DNA from: Verrucomicrobiaceae bacterium
GTDB taxonomy: Bacteria; Verrucomicrobiota; Verrucomicrobiia; Verrucomicrobiales; Verrucomicrobiaceae
Direction: 5' to 3'
Length of the DNA: 64,000 bases
Assembly: GCA_016795485.1 (NCBI GenBank)
Contig: JAEUHM010000054.1
Span: forward strand, 1 to 64,000
A program made the translations under genes and the position numbers. Below the pieces are notes generated by a model. It made no database searches and had not been told where the DNA came from. It was given only the letters and a program-made list of their open reading frames with translations. Shown here one piece after another: positions 17,593 to 28,000 of this stretch. The number at the start of each line of letters is the position of its first letter. Position 1 is the stretch's first letter.

Positions 17593-20121
17593 CTAGTAGC
17601 CCCAGATGCCGCTGACGGCGAGCTCTGTGCCATGCTTGAAGGTGGCACGATGCAGGATGCTGCCGTTCTCCGCCAGACGAGCCTGACCCAGTGTACCCAT
17701 GCCTGCTGCATCGGTGTTGTTCGTCGGCAGGGCCAGACCGAGGAGTGTAGAAGCTGGCACTGCACCGTCGATCGCATTGCCTTTGCGCATCACGACCGAA
17801 TGGAGCAGGTCCACACTGACTCTTCCGCCCAACAGCACTTGGTTCTGTGCAGCAGGGCTACGGCCGAGCCTGGCCAGCAGCGCCCAACTGCCATCGCTTC
17901 CGACATCGACTTGTTGGATGACCGAGATGACGGCTCCGTTGCAGTTTGGCACGACTTGTCCTTCACGAACCATCAGGGCGGGCGCATTGGAACCAAGGGC
18001 GCACCGCCAGAATCCAACGTCATTGCCGGCATTGATGCCGGGTCCTTTGACCTGGGCGAGAAAGAGAATGCTGCCGTCTGTGGTAGCGAACGTTTTCAGG
18101 AATCGGCTCCAGGTCACACCAGAAGGCAACCCGGGCACCTGGCCGCGGGCCCAGGCCACGGAGTGCTTGGCGCTATTGCTGTGATTGAAAGACCAAATGC
18201 CGTGTGCTGTGGAACTACCCGTCTTATAAGTGGCCCGCATGACGGTGACTCCCGCGCTCACGGCCTCTCCGACGAAGCTGCTGAACTTGGCATCGGGAAA
18301 CTGACTGGCGGTGCCGACGGGAGCCTGTCCTTTTTCCGCAGCGACCTCCGTGCTGCCGCTGATCACCTTCGTGAAAACGGCGGCATTGCTTGCCGTAGGC
18401 CGACCGGCCAGAAAGGAACTGTAAGCCAAGCGCGAGGCAGTGGCTGCCAGGCGCGGACTGAGCTGTGCGTGGAGTACGCTCGGTATGGCAGACTGCCGCC
18501 CTTCTCGTGCTTCGCTCAACGCCAGAAGGCCAGGCCTCGCGATGAGGCTGTCACTGTTCAGGTCAGCATTTGCACCCGGTTTCAGAATGAGGTTCACGAC
18601 GGCTGCGGTGTTCTGCATGCCTGAGGCGCTATTGATTTTTGAGACGGTGGAAACCGATGAATCTCCCGACATGAAAATGGAGCCGCCAGCGGTGACGAAA
18701 GGCACCAGCGAGCCGCCGCTTTGTTTCCAAATCGAGACTGCTCCGGTTGAAGAGCGCGTGAAGCAATAGGCGGTGCTGCCGTCTGGACTAAAAAAGGGGC
18801 GAAATGGTGTACCTGCTTTGCTCCCGGAAGTTACGGCACCCTCGCGAAGAAGCAGACTGCTCATGCCTGACCCTCCGGTCCACAGCCCACTGTTGTTGGC
18901 CGGAGTGACACCATTGCCGGAGACGCTGGCAGCAAACAAAGCTGTGCCAGCACTGTCGATCGTGGCGTCCGTCAGACTGGAGAACAGCGGTCCTCCAAGC
19001 CCACCTGCTGCCTGCTTGGTCACAGCGGCTATGCTGCCGTCCATCCGGCCACCTGAGACTCCCACTGAGCGGAACACCTTGCTCCCCGCCTTGCCAGCGG
19101 CAAATTGCCCGCACAAGCTCGACCCCGTAAACAGCACGGGTCCACCAGCCTGGGCTTCCGTGAAGATGATGTGCAGATTGCCCGTGTTGCGGTCAAAAAG
19201 CCAGGGGCTGCCCGCAGCCTCGATGAGCAGCAAGTGACCGCTCGCAGAGAGGCTTGAACCAAATGCCGTATATGACGGAGATGGGGGCGTGATCGTTTCC
19301 AGCAGCGTGAGCGTCCGCATGTCATAGTGATAAACTCGGCTCCTTGCATGGCAGCCCACATAAAGACTATTGCCGCTAATGGCTAGTGACCCACCAAACT
19401 GATTGCCGTTAGCTGGGTCCGGGTTGTTGATCTTGGTCGAAGCCCCGGCGGGATTGACTACAAAGACTGCACCCGCTCCGGTGAATGCGCCCACTGAGTT
19501 GCGAGGTGAGCCAATCGCATACCATCCACCTTCAATCGCGAGCGAGTTGCCTGGAGCATAGTCGATGGCCTCCAGCCAGGAACTCGCGCCCACTGCAGTC
19601 CCTGTTTTGGCATCCAACACCGCACCGACCACCTCCAAGGTGTCGAGAAAGCCGACCAGAACACGCACACCGTCTGTAGCCAGTCCGGTGACAGTGCTCG
19701 CAGGAAAATCCACTCGCCACAGTGAGTTGCCGGTGGCGCAGTTGAATGCTCGAACGCTGTATTCGCCTTCGCTTACGACCACCAAGTCACCAGAAGCTGC
19801 CAAGACTTTGGAGAAATTGGCATACGGATAGGGGAGTGGTGAACGCAGGCGTCGGACAAGCTTTCCGCTGGCGTTGCTGTAAACAAGCGCCTCGCCTACG
19901 GCTGGAACTTGCTCCCCTTTTGCAGTGACATGATTGGCATTGATATTGGATACCACTGTCCAAGACTGTGTCACAGCGGTGTTTCCTGCCGTAGCGCCAG
20001 TTGGCAGGCCCAGTTCGGAAACGACGCCGGAGCCCGCGTGTGCTGGTCCGGGCTGGAGCATCCAAGTGGCGGCACACGCGAATGCCATCACAGCGGTATC
20101 AAAGCGGTATCTCAGATTCAT
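17593..20121 (-). CDS. Secreted FG-GAP/beta-propeller protein with DUF7453-like C-terminal half (paralog 3)
   Basis: An 842-residue exported protein. The ATG at 20121 (MNLRYRFDTAVMAFACAATW) is preferred to a GTG 6 bp upstream; a signal peptide ending near PAHAGSG follows. Blades such as LAASGDLVVVSEGEYSVRAF and LAISGNSLYVGCHARSRVYH make up the first 350 residues. The rest carries LLREGAVTSGSKAGTPF, AEKGQAPVGTASQFPDAKFS and MVREGQVVPNCNG, matching the C-terminal halves of the two paralogs. It is more divergent than they are from each other. The 190-bp upstream region has no copy of the TGTAA-N11-AAACCG motif. Confidence 0.82.
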   Translation of the reverse strand: MNLRYRFDTAVMAFACAATWMLQPGPAHAGSGVVSELGLPTGATAGNTAVTQSWTVVSNINANHVTAKGEQVPAVGEALVYSNASGKLVRRLRSPLPYPYANFSKVLAASGDLVVVSEGEYSVRAFNCATGNSLWRVDFPASTVTGLATDGVRVLVGFLDTLEVVGAVLDAKTGTAVGASSWLEAIDYAPGNSLAIEGGWYAIGSPRNSVGAFTGAGAVFVVNPAGASTKINNPDPANGNQFGGSLAISGNSLYVGCHARSRVYHYDMRTLTLLETITPPSPSYTAFGSSLSASGHLLLIEAAGSPWLFDRNTGNLHIIFTEAQAGGPVLFTGSSLCGQFAAGKAGSKVFRSVGVSGGRMDGSIAAVTKQAAGGLGGPLFSSLTDATIDSAGTALFAASVSGNGVTPANNSGLWTGGSGMSSLLLREGAVTSGSKAGTPFRPFFSPDGSTAYCFTRSSTGAVSIWKQSGGSLVPFVTAGGSIFMSGDSSVSTVSKINSASGMQNTAAVVNLILKPGANADLNSDSLIARPGLLALSEAREGRQSAIPSVLHAQLSPRLAATASRLAYSSFLAGRPTASNAAVFTKVISGSTEVAAEKGQAPVGTASQFPDAKFSSFVGEAVSAGVTVMRATYKTGSSTAHGIWSFNHSNSAKHSVAWARGQVPGLPSGVTWSRFLKTFATTDGSILFLAQVKGPGINAGNDVGFWRCALGSNAPALMVREGQVVPNCNGAVISVIQQVDVGSDGSWALLARLGRSPAAQNQVLLGGRVSVDLLHSVVMRKGNAIDGAVPASTLLGLALPTNNTDAAGMGTLGQARLAENGSILHRATFKHGTELAVSGIWGY

Positions 20122-20261
20122 GATCACAAGAGATAAGCCAAGGCCACTGACTGGAGTATCAGACTTCCAGCCTAGGACTTTAGTCGGACATGCGCCTCCC
20201 TTCGAAAATCTGCCGGGATGAGTTTAGCATCCCATGCTTGAGCCCCGCCTATTGAAACAAC

Positions 20262-20292
20262 GACAATCAGATGGTCTCCTCATCTGATTGTC
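20262..20292. terminator. Perfect 12-bp stem hairpin between two secreted-protein genes
   Basis: GACAATCAGATG (20262-20273) and CATCTGATTGTC (20281-20292) are perfect reverse complements around a 7-nt loop. It lies 28 bp after the stop of the giant repeat-protein gene (minus strand) and about 140 bp before paralog 3. There is no T-run, so it is either a factor-assisted terminator or an RNA-stabilising structure. Confidence 0.6.
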
Positions 20293-20319
20293 CGATTGTC
20301 TCCAAGCCTCCCCGGCCTC

Positions 20320-23300
20320 CTACGGAGCCGCGATGACTTTGATCTCCCCACCTTCGTAAGCATCCTTGGCGTAAAGATAGCAGCCGATGGCTTGCACATC
20401 CGCTGTGCCGCTCAGACCCGGCACGGCCAATCCGGCAATCGCCATGTTCGTGTTCGTCGGGGACTTCACTGTGCCAGTCAGTTGACCAGAGGCATTGATC
20501 CGCAGCAGCGTCAGAGGCGCGGATGGCAGTGGCGTGAATGCATGAGCCACGCTCAGCGTGAGTGTCTTCGTTGTCGGTGATGCATGGCCAGCGCCCGTCA
20601 TCGTCGCTTGCACCTGCCCGGCCCCGTTCGTTGTCAGCACCCGGGTGCCAGCCGATGGCTTGACATACTTGCCGCCCACCGTGTCATAGTTGCCGCTAAA
20701 CCCAGTCCCATGCAGCGCGCCCTTGGCGGTGGCTTGGGGCAGCTTGTTAAACTTCATCGTTCCGCTCACTGCTCCTCCCAGCGTCAGGTTCAACACGCCT
20801 GCATACTCCGTCTTTGGATTGCTCTGCAAGCCGTTGGCATAGACCATCACTTGCCCGCCTACCACGATCGCTGTGGCACAGCTCACTGGCAGGGTATCGG
20901 GTCCACGTCCCGATACCGTGACGGCTCCGCTCTTCGCCACCAGCATCCGCATCCAACCCGGTGAGGCTGGCAGACCTGTCTGGCCGCTCTGCGCGATCTG
21001 GGCGGTGTGGTAGTAGCCTACCCCGGCCACGCTCACCGGTGAGGGCGAACTGTAGGCGTGAAGAATCGCGTTCCCGGTAAAGGTAACGCCCGTGTCCACG
21101 GCCACCACGCTCAGATGCTGCCTCGTCTCGCCTACCACCGTGCCTGCCATCTGCATCTGCACCTCAAACGTTACCCCAGCACTCACCAGCGAGTCCGCTC
21201 CAGTGCTATCCAGGCGTCCGCTAAGGCCAAACACACGACCATTCAGCACCGCACGTCCCGTCAGGTTGCCGTTGCTCGCCACTGTTGCGCGGAAGATGCC
21301 ATCTGCATGGCCAGTGCCGTCATCCAGCAGGCCCGTGTAGGTTCCCGCCAGGCTGTTGTAGCTGGCTACGATCACCGCCGCAGTGTCCTCGCCACCTTTG
21401 CCATCGCTCACCGTGTAGGTGAAGCCGTCCTGGTCATCGAAGGTCGCGCCGTCCTTGGTGTAAGTGATGCTGTTGCCTGTGAACGTCACACTCCCTGTGC
21501 TCGGATCACCCACGTCGATGATGGTCAGCGTATCGTTGTCAGGATCAGTGTCGTTGAGCAGCGGATTAAAGGTAGTCGTGGCTCCAGAGAAGGTCACGAC
21601 GTCATCCGTGGCCACCGGGGCACGATTCGCTTGGCTGACGTTGATCGTTAGCACGGTGCTTGGGTTCCCTGCCGTGTCGGTAGCCACCAGCGTCACTGCC
21701 AGCGGCCCACCATTGTAGGTGGTTCCTGCCGCAGGCGTTTGCACCACGGTGATACTGCCTACTGCATCATAGCTCACCGCTTGCGCGGCGTAATCTGGCA
21801 GCGGACTCATCGGCAACACCTCCAGAGGAGCAAAGCCGCCCACAGGAGCTTGCAAGGTTGGCGCTGTGGTATCCCGCACACCCACCACGAAGCTCCCGGT
21901 CGTGTTTCCTCCCATGCCGTCCGTAGCACTCACGTTCACCGTCGTGTCACCCAGGGCAAAGAGGCTGCCGCTGGCTGCGGAGACCGTTGGCGTCAGCGGA
22001 CCATCTTCCGCATCATCAGCCGTCACGGTGAAGGTCACCGTTGCACCAGCACCGCTGGTTGCCTCTGCGATCACGGGCGAGGTAGGCAGACTCAGTGTCG
22101 GCAGCGTGTTACTCACCGTGGTGAAGGTGCCCGCGCTCGTGTAGCTCGTGCCCACGCTATTGGTCGCATACGCCTTGAAGGTATAGCTGGTTCCCTGGCT
22201 CAGCCCACTCACGGGCACGGTGAAGACCCCGGTCGTCCCGCTGGTGGTGACGTTGGTCACATTGGTTCCGCCGATCTCCGGGTTCGCGTTCTCGCTGGTC
22301 TTGGAATAAACCACGCCCCGCGCGGTGATGCTCGCCCCGCCGTCACTGGTCACATTCCCGCCAAGAGTGGCGGTGGTAATGGTCACGCTTGTGCTGGTAG
22401 GTGCGCTCACCGTTGGCGCGACCGTCGTGATGCCCCCGAGCAGCCGGGCGTATCCGACGCGTACCACGTCGTTGACCGAGTTGAAGGTGCCCCCGAGGAC
22501 CAACTGTCCATCGCTCTGCACCGCCACGGCCAATACGGTCCCGTTCGGCCCGGCCAGCCCATTGCCAAAGTCGGTGTCCAGCGTCCCGTCGCTATTGAGC
22601 CGCGCGATCCTCCCCCGCGCCGTGCCATTGACCGTGCTGAAGCTCCCCCCGATGACCATCTTCCCATCGCTCTGCACCGCCACAGCGTTGACGTTCAGGT
22701 TCGCCCCGCCCAGCCCATTGCCAAACCCGGTGTCCAGCGTCCCATCGCTGTTGAGCCGCGCGATCCGGACCCGCACCGTGCCATGGACCGCGCTGAAGTC
22801 ACCCCCGAGAACCACCTTCCCATCGCTCTGCACCGCCGCGGCATAGACAGTGTTGCTCGCCCCGCCCAGCCCATTGCCAAAGGCGGTGTCCAGCGTCCCG
22901 TCGCTGTTGAGCCGCGCGATCCGGTTCCGCGTTGTGCCATTGACCGAGGTGAATACGCCCCCGATGACCACCTTCCCATCGCTCTGCACCCCCACGGCAT
23001 AAACAATCCCGTTCGCCCCGGCCAGCCCATTGCCAAAGTCGGTGTCCAGCGTCCCGTCACTATTGAGTCGCGCGATGGAACCCCGCGTCGTGCCATTGAC
23101 CGTGAGGAAGTTGCCCCCGATGACCACCTTCCCATCGCTCTGCACCCCCACGGCATAGACCGTCCCGTTCGCCCCGGCCAGCCCGTTGCCAAACCCGGTG
23201 TCCAGCGTCCCGTCGCTGTTGAGCCGCGCAATCCTCCCCCGCGCGATGCTATTGACCAAGGTAAAGAAGCCCCCGATGACCACCTTCCCATCGCTCTGCA

Positions 23301-24954
23301 CCGCCACGGCATTGACGGCCGAGCCCGCCCCTACCAGCCCATTGCCAAAGCTGGTGTCCAGCGTCCCATCGCCGTTGAGCCGCGCGATCCGGTTCCGCGT
23401 CGTGCCATGGACCGAGGTGAAGGTGCCGCCGATGACCACCTTCCCATCGCTCTGCACCGCCACGGCAGAGACTTGGTTGTCCGCCCCGGCCGGCCCATTG
23501 CCAAAGCCGGTATCCAGCGTCCCATCGCTGTTGAGCCGAGCGATCCGGCCCCGGGATGTGCCATGGACTGAGGTGAATAAGCCCCCGATGACCACATTCC
23601 CATCGCTCTGCACCGCCACGGCAATGACTTGGCCGTTCGCCCCGGCCAGCCCATTACCAAAGTCGGTATCCAGCGTCCCGTCGCTGTTGAGCCGCGCGAT
23701 CCGGTTCCGCGCCGTGCTGTGGACCGAGGTGAAGGCGCCCCCGATGACCACCTTCCCATCGCTCTGCACCCCCACGGCATTGACGGTCGAGCCCGCCCCG
23801 GCCAGCCCATTGCCAAAGGCGGTGTCCAGCGTCCCATCGCTATTGAGCCGCGCGATCCGGTTGATCGTCGTGCCATTGACCGCGTTGAAGGCGCCCCCGA
23901 TGACCACCTTCCCATCGCTCTGCACCCCCACGGCATTGACGGTGTTATTCGCCCCGCCCACCCCATTGCCAAAGCCGGTGTCCAGCGTCCCATCGCTGTT
24001 GAGCCGTGCGATCCGACCCCGCGCCGTGCCATTGACCGATGTGAATAAGCCCCCGATGACCACCCTCCCATCGCTTTGCACCGCCACGGCATTGACGTTC
24101 GAGTTCGCCCCGGCCAGTCCATTGCCAAAGTCGGTGTCCAGCGTCCCATTGCTGTTGAGCCGCGCGATCCGGTTGATCGTCGTGCCATGGACCGTGGTGA
24201 AGAAGCCCCCGATGACCACCTTCCCATCGCTCTGCACCGCCACCGCCAAGACGGTCGAGCCCACCCCGGCCAGCCCATGGCCAAAGCTGGTGTCCAACGT
24301 CCCGTCGCTGTTCAGACGCGCGATGTAGTTCTGAGTCGTGCCATTGACCGTGGTGAAGTTGCCCCCGATGACCACCTTCCCATCGCTCTGCACCGCCACG
24401 GCATAGACAGTGTCGTTTGCCCCTACCAGACCCTGGCCAAACCAGTGATCCGTCGTGCCGTCCGCATTGAGCCGTGCGATGCGCCCGCGCACCGCCCCGC
24501 CCACGGTCGTAAAGGCCCCCCCGATGATCACCTTCCCATCCGCCTGCACCGCCACGGCATTGATGTTGCCATTGACGGAGGCCCCTCCGGCAAAGCCGAA
24601 ATCCACATCCCCCGTCACCGCCGCGCGGACCGTGAGCGCCGCGCCGGTGCTGGTGGCCGAGCTGGGGTCCGCATCACTCACCACCACCGAGTAAGTGGCC
24701 GCATCCCCCGCCGCCACCGGATTGAGCACCAGCCCCTGCTAAGTCGCCCCGTCGATGTCGGTCCCATCCTTCTTCCACTGGTAAGTGAGCGTCCCCGTGC
24801 CCGTGGCCTGCACGGTAAAGACCGCCAGATCCCCCGCCAGCTTCGTGGAAGCCTGTGGCGGCGTGGTGATGGACACCGCCCCATGCGCCCCCAGGGTGGT
24901 AAAGAGTAGAAGGGTGGCAGAAGAAGTGAGGAAATGGCGAATGCGTGTGATCAT
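20320..24954 (-). pseudogene. Giant secreted delta-60 repeat protein, interrupted by an in-frame amber codon
   Basis: The frame opens at an ATG at 24954 with a signal peptide (MITRIRHFLTSSATLLLFTT) and an Ig-like domain, but TAG at 24739-24741 stops it after 71 residues. The same frame then runs 1473 further codons. The Ig-like domain text is continuous across the stop (TYQWKKDGTDIDGAT, stop, QGLVLNPVAAGDAATYSVVV), so one base change or a sequencing error explains it. After the stop come 14 delta-60 blades (NAVAVQSDGKVVIGG), a fibronectin-III-like domain, two HYR-like domains, a cadherin-like DTDPDNDTLTI domain, and a C-terminal domain of about 330 residues almost identical to that of the next gene. 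The 51-bp gap to that gene suggests one transcript. If read through, the product is a very large exported adhesin-like protein; its binding target is unknown. Confidence 0.8.
22432..24561 (-). repeat. Tandem 156-bp coding repeat (13 full units plus a partial), delta-60 blades
   Basis: Each 52-residue unit reads approximately AVAVQSDGKVVIGG ... ARLNSDGTLDTxFGNGLAGA. Units differ mainly at the blade-tip positions (FTTVNGTT, FTSVHGTA, FNAVNGTT). DNA identity between units is high enough that long spurious open frames appear on both strands, which points to recent expansion or gene conversion. Confidence 0.92.
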
Positions 24955-25005
24955 GGTGGGGGCGGGAGTTAGTAGCTGACTTTGTTGTTTGGGTTGCTCA
25001 GAGGA

Positions 25006-28000
25006 TCACGGAGCCGCGATGACTCTGATCTCCCCGCCTTCGTAAGCGTCTTTGGCGTAAAGATAGCAGCCGATGGCTTGCACATCCGCTGTGCCGCTCA
25101 GTCCGGGCACGATCAGGCCTGTGATTGCCATGTTCGTGTTCGTTATCGACTTCACCGTGCCAGTCAGTTGACCTGCGGCAGTGATCTTCAACTGACTTAG
25201 CGGCAAGGATGGCAGCGGTGTGAACACGTTGGCCACGCTCAGCGTGAGTGTCTTCGTTGTGGGGGATGCATGGCCTGCTCCGGTCATGGTTGCTTCTACC
25301 TCACCTGCTCCGTTGGTGGTCAGAGCGCGTGTGCCTACTGCGGCCTTGGTGTATTTGCCTCCCACCAGGTCATAGTTACCGCTGAACCCGGTCGCGTGCA
25401 GCGCGCCCTTGATTGCAATTTGTGGTAGCTTGTTAAACTTCATCACTCCCGTGACTCCTCCTCCCAGGGTGATGTCCAGTATCCCGGCATACTCCGTAGC
25501 AGGGTTGGTTTGCAGGCCGTTGGCATACACCATCACCTCTCCGCCCTCTACAATCGCTGTGGCACAGCTCACTGGCAGGGTATCGGGTCCGCGTCCCGAG
25601 ACAGTCACCGCCCCGCTCTTGGCCACCAGCATCCGCATCCAACCCGGTGAGGCGGGCAGACCGGTTTGACCCGTCTGCGCGATCTGGGCGGTGTGGTAGT
25701 AGCCTACTCCGGCTGCACTCACCGGTGATCGCGAGCTGTAGAGGTGCGCTATCGCGTTGCCAGTGTAGGTCACGCCTGTCTCCACGGCTATCACGGCCAG
25801 ATGCTGCCTCGGTTCACCGATGTCCGAGCGGGCTGGTATGGTCTGCACATCGAAGGTAGCTCCTGCGCTCACCAGCGAGTCCTTTCCACTATTGTCCAGG
25901 CGACCACTGAGGCCAAACACCCGTCCGTTCATCACCGCACGTCCCGTCAGGTTGCCATTCACCGTGACAGTCGCGCGGAAGATGCCATCTGCGGTGCCTG
26001 TGCCGTCATCCAGCAGGCCCGTGTAGGTTCCCGCCAGGCCATTGTAGCTAGCCACGATCACCACCGCCGTGTCCTCGCCTCCTTTGCCATCGCTCACCGT
26101 GTAGGTGAAGCCGTCCTGGTCATCAAAGGTCGTGCTGTTCTTGGTGTAAATGATGCTACTCCCAGTGAACGTCACACTGCCTGTGCTCGGGTCGCCCACG
26201 TCGATGATCGTCAGCGTGTCGTTGTCAGGATCAGTGTCATTGAGCAGTGGACTAATCGTCGTGGTAGCTCCACCGAAGGTCACGAAGTCATCCTCGGCCA
26301 CTGGGGTTGCATTGGGCATGATGACCAGGAAGCTGCGGTCCACGGGAGTGGCTGCTTCGTAGTCGTTGACCCCACCAGCTTGGGAGGCGCGGATGGTTAC
26401 TGTGCCTGTCGTGCCAGCCAGCGTTACCGTGTCCCCGCTGATGGATGCAGGTCCAGACTGCACCGAGAAGCTCACGGGCAGCCCACTAGTGGCCGTGGCG
26501 CTCAGCGCAAAGGGGGCCGCATTGGTCATCTTGTTCGTCAATGCATCAAAGGTGATGCTCTGAGTGAGTTGCACGTCGGTGATCGTCACGCTGAAGTCCT
26601 TCTCATACGTCAGCGATCCGTTGCCATTGTCCGTAGCCCGGATGCGGAGGCTGTAGCTGTTCTTCACCTCGAAGTCTGCAGGGTCATTGAGACGCAGGTT
26701 GTTCCCCACGATGGTGAATGCAGCGTCATCCGCTCCACCCTCTAGCGTAAAGGTGTGGGAGTCGGCTACGTCAGCATCCACTGCACTCAGGGTGCCCACG
26801 TTGGCCGCAGCAGTGTTGTTCTCCGCCAGGGAGGCATTGCTCAGCGTGATGTCCGTGGGCGCAAAGTTCGTCTCCTCAGCCACATTGAGCTTGGCGATGG
26901 ATGGAGATACTGTCGGAATGTTCCCCACCACCTGGAAATAGCCGCCAACGAAGAGGTCATGGTCCGCATCCACTGCGAGTGCCAAGACCCCGTCATCAAC
27001 ATTTACTGAGCCGATTGCGCGCGCCCACTCCACATCTTCACCCAGCAACAGCCTGATGCCGTCTGAAAAATCACCTCCTGCCCACAACTTACCATTCTTG
27101 GCTGCCAGTGCATAGACTGTTCCATGTAGCGGATCGTTTGGATCACTGGCTGCCGTCCACACCCGGCCATTCCACTTGGCCACATTGGTCACGTACTCAT
27201 CCCCGGCAAAATCGAACTCACCGCCGGCATACAAGTTGCCACCCATCAAGGCCAGCGCGTACACCTTACCATTCAATCCGGTTCCCAGAGCTGACCACTT
27301 GCTGCCATCCCACTGGGCGACGTTGTCGATTTCGCCTTCATCTCCAGCACTACCAAAATCTCCCCCGGCATAGACAGTGCTGCCAGAGACCGCCAACGCA
27401 TTAACGGATGGCAAGCCTCCTCCGAGGGCAGACCAGGTCGTGCCATTCCACTTGGCGATGCTGAAGGCAGTCACCCCGCCAGCCGTGCCAAACGCACCAC
27501 CCACGTAGAGGTCACTCCCACTCAGCGCTAAAGCATAGGCCGTGTTGTCCAAACCCGTGCCGAGGGCTGACCAGCCCGTGCCATCCCATTTGGCGATGTT
27601 GTCGGCAGGCACACCTCCTGTATGAGTGAACCCACCAGCCACATAGAGGTTGCCACTGCCATCCAAAGCCAGGGCATTGACCCGTGCTAGATTTCCAGTA
27701 ACCCCGCCACCAAGACCAGACCAGATGCCATTCTCCCATTTGAGGATGCCGGAGGACAAGACCCCGTCCGCACCCTTGAACTCTCCGCCCACATACACCG
27801 TGCTGCCGCTCACCGCCAGGGCTCTTACATTACCATCTTTGCCAGAACCCAGGGCTGACCAGGCTGTGCCATTCCATTTCGCTACTCTGGAAGCACTCAC
27901 TCCACCGATGTCAGGAAATGCACCGCCCACATACAGATCACCACCCATGATCGTCAGAACATTACCAAACTCTGCCGCGTTGCCCACGCTGGACCAACTG

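Noticed and set aside
21739-24909. Open frames of up to 610 codons opposite or beside the delta-60 repeat gene
   Set aside because: They mirror the 156-bp coding repeat in other frames and give low-complexity Arg/Pro/His-rich text. The minus-strand repeat protein explains the region fully.
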